Source of the DNA: Acidobacteriaceae bacterium
GTDB lineage: Bacteria > Acidobacteriota > Terriglobia > Terriglobales > Acidobacteriaceae
NCBI GenBank assembly: GCA_030041045.1
Contig: JASHOQ010000097.1
Coordinates: 1 to 64,000, forward strand
DNA length: 64,000 bases
Reading direction: 5' to 3'
The notes beneath the pieces are model-generated. The model was not told the DNA's origin. It saw nothing but the letters and a program-made list of their open reading frames with translations, and made no database searches. Positions 52,304 to 62,636 of the stretch are shown here, piece by piece (positions within the stretch are counted from its first letter, which is position 1; the number at the start of each line of letters is the position of its first letter). Position numbers and translations under genes: made by a program.

Positions 52304-52621
52304 CTAGGGATTCAGGTTTTGAACCGCGCAGGATTCGCGGTGAATGGTTTCGCCAGGCCGGCTGAGGCGGTACATGTAGGAGCATTGCAGCGCCGAGTTG
52401 CCGACCGTTGCCCCGCGGTAGACATAGACGGTTCGAGTTCCGGGCTCGTAAACCAGCAGGGAGCTGGTCTCGTCCACGCCGGTCAACTGAAACTGCACGC
52501 CGTTGCCACTGGAGTCATATCCGGCAGCTTTTGCCGAACGCGCCGATCCAAGCCAGAGTCCGAGGGCCAGCGCGCCCGCAAATACAAGGCCGTTTCTCAC
52601 CCATGTCCCTGTTCTTTCCAT
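52304..52621 (-). CDS. Small exported hypothetical protein
   Basis: 105 residues from ATG 52621 with GGAGAGAG upstream. A signal peptide (WVRNGLVFAGALALGLWLGS, cleavage near SAKAAG) precedes a domain with strands VQFQLTGVDETSSLLVYEPG and TRTVYVYRGATVGNSALQCS, ending HRESCAVQNLNP. Two cysteines could form a disulfide. It has no recognised family; the short all-beta core may be a surface or periplasmic binding module. Upstream in-frame sequence is the antisense of trpE and is rejected. Confidence 0.7.
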   Translation of the reverse strand: MERTGTWVRNGLVFAGALALGLWLGSARSAKAAGYDSSGNGVQFQLTGVDETSSLLVYEPGTRTVYVYRGATVGNSALQCSYMYRLSRPGETIHRESCAVQNLNP

Positions 52622-52700
52622 GGCTCTCTCCTGTTGCTTCTTTCTGCATGGACGCAGGCGGCCTGCCGGCTGCTCGCAAATGGGGAGAGGTTGGGGCGGA

Positions 52701-54305
52701 TCACATCCCGCGGGCGCGCTCGATGGCGCGCAAGACGGCCCGCGCCTTGTTGATCGACTCCTCGTACTCGCGCTCGGGGACGGAGTCGGCCACGATGCCG
52801 GCGCCGGCCTGCACGCTCCCCTTTCCGCCGACCGAGAGCATGGAGCGGATGGCGATGCAGGAGTCGAGATTGCCGGAAAAATCCGCATAGAGAACCGCGC
52901 CGCCGTACGTGCCGCGGCGCGCCGGCTCCAGCTCCTCGATGATCTCCATGGCGCGCACCTTGGGCGCGCCGCTCAGGGTGCCCGCGGGAAAGCAGGCGCG
53001 CAGCGCATCGACGGCTGTGAGCTCGGGGCGCAAACGGCCCTCAATGGAGCTGACGATGTGCATCACGTGCGAGTAGCGCTCGACGAACATGAGCTTGTCC
53101 ACCTTCACGCTGCCGAAGCGGCTCACGCGGCCCACATCGTTGCGCCCCAGGTCGACGAGCATCACGTGCTCGGCGCGCTCCTTTTCGTCGTGCATCATCT
53201 CGGCGGCGAGCGCTTCGTCTTCCTTTTCGCTCGCGCCGCGCGGGCGCGTACCGGCGATGGGCCGGTACTCAACTTTGCCCTGGTGCACGCGGACCAGCAG
53301 CTCCGGCGAAGAGCCCGCCAGTTCAATGGATTGCGAAGAATTCTTCGAGCGCTTTCGAGATTTTTCCCGGCCAGCCCGAGCGAGCGATTCCTCCGCCGCA
53401 AAGCGGAGGAAAAACATGTATGGGCTGGGATTGACCATGCGCAGCGCGCGGTAGACCTGAAAGCTGTCCACGCCGGGCTCCACGTCAAAGCGCTGCGAGA
53501 GCACGGCCTGGAAGACGTCGCCGGCGCGGATGTATGCCTTCGTTCGTTCCACGGCGCGCAGATAGTCGTTCTTCGCGGTGCGGTGCTTCACCTTGAGCTT
53601 GCGCGGCGCGGGGGACATGCGGCGGGTGAGTTTCGGCAACGGCCGGGCCAGGCGTTTTTCCAGGGCGCTGAGCCGCGCGATGGCGCGGTCGTAGGCTGCG
53701 CCGGCCTTGCCGTTGCCGACGTTAGCCGTGACCACCAGCCAGATTTCCTTGCGCACATGGTCGAAGGCCAGCACCTCGTCAAAAAAGAGCAGGCAGGCGT
53801 CGGGAATGCGCAGCTCGTCTTTGGCCGTGGAGGGCAGGCGCTCGATGAGGCGCACGGCATCATAGGCAAAGTAACCCACGGCCCCGGCGGTGAACGGAGG
53901 CAGGCCGGCAAGGCGCGCAGGCTTGTGGCCGGCCAGGGCCTGGCGCAGCACGTCGAAGACGTCGCCTTCGACGCGCGTGGTCTTGCCGCCTTCGGTAATG
54001 TCGATCCGGCGGCCGTGCGCGACGATGCGCTTGAAGGGCGCGAGACCGATGAAGGTGTAACGGCCCACCTGTTCGCCGGCTTCAACGGATTCGAGAAGGA
54101 AACACTCGCGCTCCTGCCACGCCGCGCGCAAAAAAGCCGACACCGGTGTCTCCAGGTCGGCCGTGAGCGTGCGGCAAACGGGCACCAGCGTGTGCTCGCG
54201 CGCCAGGGCGAGAAATTCCCGGCGTGCGGGCAGGATGGGGTGGACTTCGGGCTTCACCAAGTCCAGTGTAAGGCGTCCAGCGTGAGCAAAGGCCCGCTCC
54301 GGCAA
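52701..54305 (-). CDS. trpE: Anthranilate synthase component I with an inserted segment
   Basis: 534 residues. It makes anthranilate from chorismate. CFLLESVEAGEQVGRYTFIG contains the LLES motif tied to tryptophan feedback inhibition. The chorismate domain has YIRAGDVFQAVLSQRF, NPSPYMFFLRF, GSSPELLVRV, PIAGTRPRG, LVDLGRNDVGRV, PAGTLSGAPKVRAMEIIEEL and AGAGIVADSVPEREYEE. Between FFLRF and ELAGSSPELL there is an extra run of about 25 residues (near 299-324, AREKSRKRSKNSSQ-like, very basic) where relatives have two or three. A perfect hairpin sits in its DNA. Active-site residues are intact. The start could also be a GTG near 54257. Confidence 0.94.
   Translation of the reverse strand: MPERAFAHAGRLTLDLVKPEVHPILPARREFLALAREHTLVPVCRTLTADLETPVSAFLRAAWQERECFLLESVEAGEQVGRYTFIGLAPFKRIVAHGRRIDITEGGKTTRVEGDVFDVLRQALAGHKPARLAGLPPFTAGAVGYFAYDAVRLIERLPSTAKDELRIPDACLLFFDEVLAFDHVRKEIWLVVTANVGNGKAGAAYDRAIARLSALEKRLARPLPKLTRRMSPAPRKLKVKHRTAKNDYLRAVERTKAYIRAGDVFQAVLSQRFDVEPGVDSFQVYRALRMVNPSPYMFFLRFAAEESLARAGREKSRKRSKNSSQSIELAGSSPELLVRVHQGKVEYRPIAGTRPRGASEKEDEALAAEMMHDEKERAEHVMLVDLGRNDVGRVSRFGSVKVDKLMFVERYSHVMHIVSSIEGRLRPELTAVDALRACFPAGTLSGAPKVRAMEIIEELEPARRGTYGGAVLYADFSGNLDSCIAIRSMLSVGGKGSVQAGAGIVADSVPEREYEESINKARAVLRAIERARGM
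53388..53411. repeat. Palindrome inside the trpE insert
   Basis: TTCCTCCGC (53388-53396) pairs with GCGGAGGAA (53403-53411) around CGCAAA. It lies in the coding region for a segment that is absent in other TrpE proteins. Confidence 0.75.
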
Positions 54306-54332
54306 CCGCGCGGAGCGGCGGGTGCGCGCTCG

Positions 54333-55529
54333 TCAGGCCTGCGCGGCGCGCACGTGGCGGTTCTTGAGCCACTCATTCACTGCCGCGAGCGGCAGCGGGC
54401 GGCTGAAGAGAAAACCCTGGGCGCGGTCGCAGCCCCTGCGGCGCAGGAACTCGAGCTGCGCCTCGTTCTCCACGCCTTCGGCGGTTACGGTCATGCCCAG
54501 TTCGTGGCCGATCTCGATGGTCTTCTCCACCATCACGCGGTCGCTCGAGTTGGCGTGCATGTTTTCCACAAAGGCCCTGTCGATCTTGAGCTCGTTGGCG
54601 GGGATGTTGACGAGCTGCTGCATCATGGCGTAGCCAGTGCCGAAATCGTCAATTGAAAGCTGCACGTTCTTCATGCGCAGGCGCGTGAGCACGTCGAGCG
54701 TGGAAGACGGTTCCTGCATCAGCCCGCTCTCGGTAATCTCCACCATGATGCTCTCGGCGGGGATGGAATGTTTGCCGGCCAGGCCGAGGAAGGTGTCAGG
54801 GAATTTCAGATCTTTGAGCGATTGCACGGAGACGTTGAGAGCGATGCGCGGCGCGGGACGGCCATTGGAGGCAAAGCGGCGCGCCTCCTCAAGCCCCTGG
54901 TCGGCCATGAGCCAGCAGAAGCTGTCGATCGCGCCCAGCGCTTCCAGCCGGGGGATGAAACAATCGGGCGGCAGAAGCCCGAACCGCGGATGCTGCCAGC
55001 GCGCCAGCGCCTCCAGACCCTCCACTGTGCCGCTGGCGATATCCACCTGGGGCTGGTAGTAGAGAACGAATTCGCGGTTGTACAGGGCGCTGCACAGCTC
55101 ATCTTCCGTGACTTCAATCTGCGAACAGGGGCGAACGGGAGGGGATTTGTCTTGCGGAATGTGCCCGCGGAGCAGGTCTTCGAGCTGTGCCAGGCGGAAC
55201 GGCTTGGTGAGATGGCCGGCGATGGTCAGGTTGAGCGAACGCGCGAGCATTTCTGCGGTCTCCAGCACCCTCTTGCTGATCCCGCTCATGAGCACGATGC
55301 CCGGGCTCGAGCCGAGCTGGCCCAGCATGCGCAGCACCTCGATGCCGTCCATCCGGGGCATCATCAGATCCAGCAGAATGAGGCTCACTTCGGGCGTCAG
55401 CAGGCGGGGCAGCTCGGCGGCATCGGTCATGGCCGTGCAGCGCAGCCCCAGGGATTCCGCCGTGGCGGCGATCAACTCGCCGATGTCGCGATCGTCGTCG
55501 ATCACCAGGATGTGAGCAGCCTTGGTCAT
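54333..55529 (-). CDS. Response regulator with EAL (c-di-GMP phosphodiesterase) domain
   Basis: 398 residues. The receiver (5-125) has DDDRDIGE, phospho-acceptor D54 in [13 protein letters not shown] and the conserved lysine in HLTKPF. The EAL domain (about 137-385) keeps the catalytic set: [51 protein letters not shown] and [10 protein letters not shown], then GFLFSRPLP. With all these residues it should hydrolyse cyclic di-GMP when phosphorylated. It lies 35 bases after the hybrid kinase, so they form one two-component c-di-GMP module. Downstream trpE begins 27 bases further on, probably by chance. Confidence 0.94.
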   Translation of the reverse strand: MTKAAHILVIDDDRDIGELIAATAESLGLRCTAMTDAAELPRLLTPEVSLILLDLMMPRMDGIEVLRMLGQLGSSPGIVLMSGISKRVLETAEMLARSLNLTIAGHLTKPFRLAQLEDLLRGHIPQDKSPPVRPCSQIEVTEDELCSALYNREFVLYYQPQVDIASGTVEGLEALARWQHPRFGLLPPDCFIPRLEALGAIDSFCWLMADQGLEEARRFASNGRPAPRIALNVSVQSLKDLKFPDTFLGLAGKHSIPAESIMVEITESGLMQEPSSTLDVLTRLRMKNVQLSIDDFGTGYAMMQQLVNIPANELKIDRAFVENMHANSSDRVMVEKTIEIGHELGMTVTAEGVENEAQLEFLRRRGCDRAQGFLFSRPLPLAAVNEWLKNRHVRAAQA

Positions 55530-55564
55530 TCACCATCAACCCTTGCCGAAATTATTTGTTTTTT

Positions 55565-58500
55565 TTAAGAAATGCCCGGACTGGCGCTCATTTGCCTCCT
55601 CACCATATCGGCAAACTCGGCGCGCAGATAAGGCTTGTGCAGCAAAGGTCCGCCCTCCGGCTTGCCGCTGCGCTCGGCCAGGGCCTCGGCGGGGAAGCCG
55701 GAGGTGAAGATGATGCGGATCTCCGGGTGCAACTGGCGCACCTTCTCCGCCAGCTCAAAACCGTTCATTCCACCGGGCATAATCACGTCGGTGAGCATCA
55801 GGTCGATCTCTTCGGCGCGTTCGATCGCGGCCAGGGCGGCGGCTGCATCTTCGGCGCGGATCACGGTGTAGCCGAGCTCGGAAAGGTAGGCGTCGGCGAT
55901 ATCGAGCAGATCGGCCTCGTCGTCCACCACCAGGGCGGTTCCCGAGAGCCGTTCGCCGGCCCGCGTGGGCGCCGGCGCCTCCACGGCTTCGGCAGGCTGC
56001 CCGGCCAGCGGCAGGTAAATGGAAACGGTGGTGCCGTAGCCGACCTCGCTATAGAGACGGATGGCCCCGCCGGATTGCTTGATGAAGCCATAGACCATGG
56101 CCAGGCCCAGGCCGGTGCCCTTGTCGCGGGGCTTGGTGGTGAAGAAGGGCTCGAAAGCGCGCTCGAGGGTTTCGCGCGACATGCCGCTGCCGGAGTCGCT
56201 GACGGCGATGCGCGCGTACTTGCCCGGCTGCAATTCGCCGGCCTGCACCAGCGCGTTGGAGCTGCCGACGTCGGCGACGTGCGCGCTTAAGACCAGCGAG
56301 CCTCCCTTGGGCATGGCGTCGCGTGCGTTCAGCGCCAGGTTCAGCAGCGCCGTCTCCAGGGCCGCGGCGTCCACCAGGACAGGCGGCATGTTCGTATCGC
56401 AGCGCGTGGCGATGCGAATTTCCGGACCCATGGTACGCTGGGCCAGCTCCACCAACTCGCGGATGGCCCCGGCGATGGCCACCGGCGCGGGATTCAGGTG
56501 CTCGCGGCGCGAAAAGGCGAGCAGCCGGCGCGTGAGCTCGGCGCCGCGGCCGGCCGCGCGCTGGGCTGTCTGCACGCGCTTGACCGCGGCCTCGTTCCAG
56601 GCCACCTGGCGCTCGAGAAGATCGAGATTGCCCACGATCACGCCGAGAAGATTGTTGAAGTCGTGGGCAATGCCTCCGGTGAGCTGGCCCACGGCTTCCA
56701 TCTTCTGGCTCTGAACCAACTGGCGCTCCAGGCTGCGGGTTTCGGTCACGTCGAAGAACGAGGTCAGGAGGCAGTCGGCGCCGTCCACGGTGATCACTTC
56801 CATGGAGAGGACCACGCTGCGCCGCCCGCCGTTCTTGGTCTTGAACTGGGCTTCGAGGTTGCGTATCCCTCTCTCCAGCCGGATTCGGGCCAGGGCTTCG
56901 CCGCGCTGCTCTTCCACGGCCCACAGACCGAGCTCAAGATCGCTGCGGCCCACGATCTCATGCATTTGGTAGCCAAGCATGCTGCAGAAAGCCTCATTGG
57001 CGTCGATGATCCGGCCCTCCTCCACGGTGCTGATGGCGATGGGCGTGGGACTCGACCGGAAAGCCTTGGCGAAGCGCTCCTCTGACTGGCGCGCCTTCTC
57101 CTCCGCCCGCTTGCGCTCCGTGATGTCGCGAAACGCGGTCACGCCCCCGCGCACGGCGCCGTCCTTGTCCTTGAGGGGGCTGGCGTAGATGTCGAGAAAC
57201 GCGCCCTGCGGAATCTTCTGGTTGCGCACAAAGATGACCGCCGAGTTGGTATGGCCGCCGGCGGCCAGGGTCAGGGGATTCTGCTCCGGCGGAAGCGGGG
57301 TAACCGCATCGGGAAGAAAGACCCCGTAGTGCTCATTCCATGCTTCGGGAGAAACCTCTGCGGGGCCGAGCCCCACGATCTTCTCAGCGGCCGGATTCCA
57401 GAGAATGAATTTTCCATCTTCGTCCACGGCGACCAGACCCTCTGACATGCTGTCAAGCACCGATTGCAGCATGCGTGTTTTTTCTTCGAGGGATTGCTGC
57501 GAGCGGGCGAGCGCCTCAGCCTGCCGGGCGAGCTCTTGCCCCTGGGCCAGCAGCTTGGCATCGGCCTGCTTGCGCGCGGTGATGTCCACCAGCGACTCGA
57601 GGATGCGCTTGGGCCTGCCCTCGGCGTCGCGATGCAGAATCCAGGCGGTGGAGACGGCAATGTTGCTGCCGTCGCGCCGCTGATGGACAAGCTCGCCCTC
57701 CCAACTGCCGGTGGTGAAGAGCTGCCTCTCGATATTTTCGAGCGGCTCGGAAAACTGGGTGTGAAACAGCGCGTGGGTGCTGGCGCCAAGGGCCTCATCG
57801 TCGGTGAATCCATACATCTTCTGCGCGCCCTCCGGCCAGAAGACGATGCGGTCGCTCATGTCCCGGGCAGTCATCTGCGAGACGCGCAGAAGCTGGGCCT
57901 GTTCGCGCAGCGACTCCTCGGCCATCTTCCGGTCCGTGATGTCGCGCACGATGACCGTGAACAGCTTGTGGCCGTGCGCTTTCACCTGGGAGATGGAAGC
58001 CTCGATCTCGAACTCCTCGCCGTTCGAGCGCAAGGCCCAGAGCGAGCCCAGCTCGCCCATGGCGCGGCTGGTCATGCCGGTTTTTCCGAAGTTGCGGATG
58101 TGCTGCGCGTGAAAGGCGCGGAAGCGCGCGGGGATGAAGCGCTCGATCGAGCCGCCCAGAGCATCGGCCTGGGGACAGAGAAACATGGTTTCTGCGGCGG
58201 CGTTGAAGAGCACGATCCGCTGCTCCTCATCGACCGCGATAATGGCGTCCATGGCCGAGTCGATAATGCCGGTCAGGCGCTGCTGGCTTTCGCGCAGGGC
58301 ATCGGCGGCGCCCTTGGCTGCGGTATTGTCGCGCGCGATCTTCAAGGCGCCCACGACTTCGCCGCGGCTGTTGCGGATGGGCGAGATGGTGACCGATACC
58401 TCGACCACATCGCCGTTTTTCTTTTTCCGCTTGCGCTCGGAGTGTTCGATGGATTCGCCGCGCCCGATGCGGCGCAGGATCTCGTCCTCCTCTTCCTCGT

Positions 58501-59065
58501 GGCCGGGCAGCAGCAGCCGCTGAATGGGCTGCCCGAGCATCTCGCCCGCGGTATAGCCGAAGAGCTTCTCCGCGCCCTTGTTCCAGGCCGTGACTATGCC
58601 GTGGAGATCTTTGCCGATGATGGCGTCTTCTGACGACTCGACGATGGCCGCCAGGCGCGCGCGCGATTCGTACAGCCGCCGTTCATCTGAAATTTCGCGG
58701 TAGCTTACAACAATGTACGCGGTTTCGCCCTGCGCATTTGCGACGGGCGCCGTGCTGATGGCAACGAATGCGGCCTCGGCCGCGCCCTTGGGCCAGAGCG
58801 CCGCTTCCCAGTTGCGCACAAACCGCCCAAGCACAGCAAGACGGCCAGGACGCTCCGCCGGCGGAATGCTTTCGCCAAGGGGCGTATACGCATCGGCAAG
58901 CTCCTCCAATCGCCCTTGCGTACGCTGCTCGTCGGAGACACCCAGCAGCCGCGCCGCAGTCTGATTCAGCGAAACCAGTGTTCCTTCGCGGTCGAGGACC
59001 GCAATACCTTCGCCCAGATTGTCGAAATATGTGTAAAGGCTTTCGAGTGTCTCAACCGGATTCAT
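55565..59065 (-). CDS. Multi-PAS hybrid sensor histidine kinase
   Basis: 1166 residues from ATG 59065. Six PAS-type sensor modules are seen, roughly 5-115, 141-255, 265-385, 389-505, 532-655 and 662-780, recognised by repeated I-V/A-x-x-S-x-D-A-I-I or similar and by I-T-x-R-K ends. HisKA follows with H801 in GGIAHDFNNLLGVI, then HATPase with NLALNARDAM near 912 and GTGLGLAMVYGF. A C-terminal receiver (about 1046-1166) has VVDDEADLLD and D1093 in LTDVIMPG. No membrane helix, so it is a soluble cytoplasmic sensor. It probably passes phosphate to the adjacent EAL regulator, linking several cues to c-di-GMP. The frame runs on antisense to gdhA, which is not coding here. Confidence 0.92.
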   Translation of the reverse strand: MNPVETLESLYTYFDNLGEGIAVLDREGTLVSLNQTAARLLGVSDEQRTQGRLEELADAYTPLGESIPPAERPGRLAVLGRFVRNWEAALWPKGAAEAAFVAISTAPVANAQGETAYIVVSYREISDERRLYESRARLAAIVESSEDAIIGKDLHGIVTAWNKGAEKLFGYTAGEMLGQPIQRLLLPGHEEEEDEILRRIGRGESIEHSERKRKKKNGDVVEVSVTISPIRNSRGEVVGALKIARDNTAAKGAADALRESQQRLTGIIDSAMDAIIAVDEEQRIVLFNAAAETMFLCPQADALGGSIERFIPARFRAFHAQHIRNFGKTGMTSRAMGELGSLWALRSNGEEFEIEASISQVKAHGHKLFTVIVRDITDRKMAEESLREQAQLLRVSQMTARDMSDRIVFWPEGAQKMYGFTDDEALGASTHALFHTQFSEPLENIERQLFTTGSWEGELVHQRRDGSNIAVSTAWILHRDAEGRPKRILESLVDITARKQADAKLLAQGQELARQAEALARSQQSLEEKTRMLQSVLDSMSEGLVAVDEDGKFILWNPAAEKIVGLGPAEVSPEAWNEHYGVFLPDAVTPLPPEQNPLTLAAGGHTNSAVIFVRNQKIPQGAFLDIYASPLKDKDGAVRGGVTAFRDITERKRAEEKARQSEERFAKAFRSSPTPIAISTVEEGRIIDANEAFCSMLGYQMHEIVGRSDLELGLWAVEEQRGEALARIRLERGIRNLEAQFKTKNGGRRSVVLSMEVITVDGADCLLTSFFDVTETRSLERQLVQSQKMEAVGQLTGGIAHDFNNLLGVIVGNLDLLERQVAWNEAAVKRVQTAQRAAGRGAELTRRLLAFSRREHLNPAPVAIAGAIRELVELAQRTMGPEIRIATRCDTNMPPVLVDAAALETALLNLALNARDAMPKGGSLVLSAHVADVGSSNALVQAGELQPGKYARIAVSDSGSGMSRETLERAFEPFFTTKPRDKGTGLGLAMVYGFIKQSGGAIRLYSEVGYGTTVSIYLPLAGQPAEAVEAPAPTRAGERLSGTALVVDDEADLLDIADAYLSELGYTVIRAEDAAAALAAIERAEEIDLMLTDVIMPGGMNGFELAEKVRQLHPEIRIIFTSGFPAEALAERSGKPEGGPLLHKPYLRAEFADMVRRQMSASPGIS

Positions 59066-59731
59066 GATTGCACCCGCAAGCCGCAGAGAGAGCTGTGAAA
59101 ATCCCGTCCTTAATCGCGGATCCTCGCGCGCCAGTGATGCTTTGAGGCAATCGCTGGCGCTGTGCCGGACTCCGGCCGGCCCGGTTTTGAGCCACGTCCG
59201 GCGACGGCTGCGTCGCCCACCGTTTCGCCGGACTGATGAGGGGAGGGCTGAAAAGTTCCCGGCGGCCGAGCCCGAGGCTCCCGGCCGGGAGAGCCCGGTC
59301 TGGCCGGCAGCAGCCGGCGGGCCGGCGGGCTCCGGCCCAGGTGCCGTCTTTCGCGCTTCGCAGAGCAGAGAGCCGTCTCTCGACCATAGCAATCTCCGGA
59401 GTGCGTGACGCGGGCACGAGGAGATGAAAACCAGTCGTGGGTCCAAATTGAAGGCATCAAACCAATTCGGGAAAGCCACGTTGACGCCCCCGGCATCTTG
59501 ACGGGAACCCCGGCTGCGCCTAGACTCACAAGGGTTTGGGCCTGTGCGCGCTTCGAGCTCCCGCCAAAGCTCCGCAAAGACGCGGATGCCAGGGATGAGC
59601 CGCTCCGGTTCCCTCGCCAAGCCGGCGGCGCGCCCCTTTATGTGGATACAGCGAGGATTGGCGTGGGAAGATATTGAGCAAGCCGTGCCTTCCGCAGAGC
59701 GCAGAAAGCGCCGCGGCCATGGAGAGGTTTT
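59066..59731. other. Divergent gap between the hybrid kinase and gdhA
   Basis: 666 bases, very GC-rich. It must hold both promoters. A perfect palindrome CTCCCGGCCGGGAG lies at 59278-59291. Frames across it on both strands lack ribosome sites and coding character. No gene, terminator or clear promoter was resolved. Confidence 0.45.
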
Positions 59732-61006
<1,275 letters not shown>

Positions 61007-61040
61007 CCGCCTGCCTTCTTCAAAATTCAAGCTTCAGCGG

Positions 61041-61070
61041 GCGGGATGGTACTCCATCCCGCTTTTCTTT
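61041..61070 (+). terminator. Rho-independent terminator of gdhA
   Basis: GCGGGATGG (61041-61049) pairs perfectly with CCATCCCGC (61054-61062) around TACT, followed by TTTTCTTT. Confidence 0.9.
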
Positions 61071-61145
61071 CCCGGCGGAAGGAACTTTTCCGGCTGGCCA
61101 ACGTCATTTTGAATAGAACGTGGGGTACTGATTAAGGAGCCTGAA

Positions 61146-61574
61146 ATGAACAGGTTGAGAGTGACGAGCCTGGCGCTCGCCTGCGCCCTTCTTGCGCCTG
61201 GAGTGGCAAGCGCCAAAACGAAACCCCTTGATCCGGCCACCGTGCAAGCGCGCATTCTCAAGCGCGGCATTGGGAACTGGATCTGCGTCGAGGAAGTGAA
61301 TGGAATTGCCCTGGTTGGCCGGATCGTTTCCATCAACGAGGATTCAGTAGGACTGCAACTGCAAAATTATCCTGAGGTGACACCGGTGCTTTACTCCAAC
61401 ATTGTCGATCTGCGCACGGGGTTGTCGGAAAAGGGATTCTGGACAATCACGGGAATCGGTGTGGGAGCCGGCGTCGCCATCGCGGCGATCAGCATCCACG
61501 AGTTCAACGAGAACAAGCCGAAAATCCCGACAACCGACACCCAGCCTCAGCCGATGCTTCGCTTCAGCTGGTAA
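61146..61574 (+). CDS. Exported hypothetical protein
   Basis: 142 residues with AAGGAG seven bases before the ATG at 61146. A signal peptide (RVTSLALACALLAPGVASA) precedes a domain that begins KPLDPATVQARILKRGIGNW and carries GIALVGRIVSINEDSVGLQL, a small beta-barrel-like pattern reminiscent of Sm-like or translocon-associated folds. A hydrophobic segment (ITGIGVGAGVAIAAISIHEF, about 101-120) may anchor it in the membrane, with a Pro-rich tail. No family recognised. It stands alone between two terminators, so it is an independent unit. Confidence 0.75.
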   Translation: MNRLRVTSLALACALLAPGVASAKTKPLDPATVQARILKRGIGNWICVEEVNGIALVGRIVSINEDSVGLQLQNYPEVTPVLYSNIVDLRTGLSEKGFWTITGIGVGAGVAIAAISIHEFNENKPKIPTTDTQPQPMLRFSW

Positions 61575-61607
61575 GCGCGGCACCAACCAAGGCGAACCGG
61601 AATCAGG

Positions 61608-61640
61608 CGGGAGGGGTAAGCTCCTCCCGCTTTTTTATTG
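61608..61640 (+). terminator. Rho-independent terminator of the exported hypothetical gene
   Basis: GCGGGAGG (61608-61615) pairs perfectly with CCTCCCGC (61624-61631), followed by TTTTTTATT. Confidence 0.9.
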
Positions 61641-61782
61641 AACTGCGGTTAATTTCCTTTGGCGAGGAGGGGGGTCGACTCCCCCAAACGGGGCAGTTCC
61701 GTTGCGCGCAGGCGTCCAGCGCCGGTGCAATAATGGAGCCAAACGCGGCGCTTTCCCGAGCGACGAGCCGCGAGCTTCGGCG

Positions 61783-62424
61783 ATGAACCTGCCCAACTCC
61801 ATCACGATGAGCCGGATCGTCATGATCCCGCTGTTCCTGTGGATTCTTTCACCGCATTTCCCATGGCGTGGCCCCGGCGGCACGCAGGAGATTGTCGCGG
61901 GCATATTGTTTTTGCTGGCTTCCATGACCGACGGGCTCGACGGGTACCTGGCGCGCAAACGCGGCCAGATCACCACCATGGGCATGCTGCTTGATCCGCT
62001 GGCCGACAAAATCCTGGTGACGGCAGCGCTCATCCAGCTCGTCGCCTACAACCCCGAGGTGGTGAAGGTGTGGATCGCGGTGGTGATCATCGCGCGGGAG
62101 TTCCTCATCTCCGGGCTGCGCTCCATCGCTTCTTCAGAGGGGTTCACCATTACCGCGAGCGAGCTGGGCAAGCTGAAAACGGTGGCCCAGATCGTCTCCG
62201 TGATTTCGGCCATCCTGGCGCACGGCTGGGATCGTTGGCAGATCGGCGTGGTGGTGTTACCGGTGAAGTGGTTTGCCGTGGCCGCGATTTATTTCACGGT
62301 GGTGGTTTCCATCATCTCTGCGCTGGATTATTTTGTCGGCTTCTGGAAGAAGATCGACCACGCCTCCATGGACCGGCGCAAAGCCGCGGTGCTTTCGCGC
62401 GGCAAGAGCGCGCGCCTGACGTAA
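61783..62424 (+). CDS. pgsA: CDP-diacylglycerol--glycerol-3-phosphate 3-phosphatidyltransferase
   Basis: 213 residues from ATG 61783; MNLPNSITMSRIVMIPLFLW is the usual PgsA beginning, and the in-frame upstream part is not PgsA-like. The CDP-alcohol phosphotransferase signature DG-x2-AR-x8-G-x3-D-x3-D is read in DGLDGYLARKRGQ and TTMGMLLDPLADK. About five membrane helices. It makes phosphatidylglycerol phosphate, the committed step to phosphatidylglycerol and cardiolipin. Its tail is basic (SMDRRKAAVLSRGKSARLT). Other CDP-alcohol phosphotransferases are possible but the whole-length pattern fits PgsA best. Confidence 0.93.
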   Translation: MNLPNSITMSRIVMIPLFLWILSPHFPWRGPGGTQEIVAGILFLLASMTDGLDGYLARKRGQITTMGMLLDPLADKILVTAALIQLVAYNPEVVKVWIAVVIIAREFLISGLRSIASSEGFTITASELGKLKTVAQIVSVISAILAHGWDRWQIGVVVLPVKWFAVAAIYFTVVVSIISALDYFVGFWKKIDHASMDRRKAAVLSRGKSARLT

Positions 62425-62425
62425 C

Positions 62426-62478
62426 CAGGGATCAGGTTTCAGGGATCAGGGATTAGGGAGTAGCCAATAGGGAATAGA
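62426..62478. repeat. AGGGATCAGG/TAGGGA repeat arm
   Basis: About six units combining CAGGGATCAGG, TTTCAGGGA and TAGGGA types after pgsA. It faces its reverse complement at 62550-62632 across a 71-base core, so the pair could form a long hairpin at the 3' end of pgsA and the TolC-type gene. Confidence 0.8.
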
Positions 62479-62549
62479 AATGCCGCTGCGGCAAAAGGAA
62501 TCGGAAGAGCCGGCAGCCGAAGACAAGAAGGAAGCGCGCGAGAGCGCCC

Positions 62550-62632
62550 TCAACTCCCTACTCCCTGTTCCCTTGTTCCTGATCCCTGACCCCTGACCCC
62601 TGAAACCTGAAACCTGAAACCTGACCCCTGTC
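62550..62632. repeat. CCCTGA/CCTGAAA repeat arm
   Basis: About ten units in CTACTCCCTGTTCCC, CCCTGACCCCTGA and CCTGAAACCTGAAA patterns, directly after the TolC-type stop codon on the minus strand. It is the longest single array in the window and the partner of the arm at 62426. Confidence 0.8.
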
Positions 62633-62636
62633 TTCC

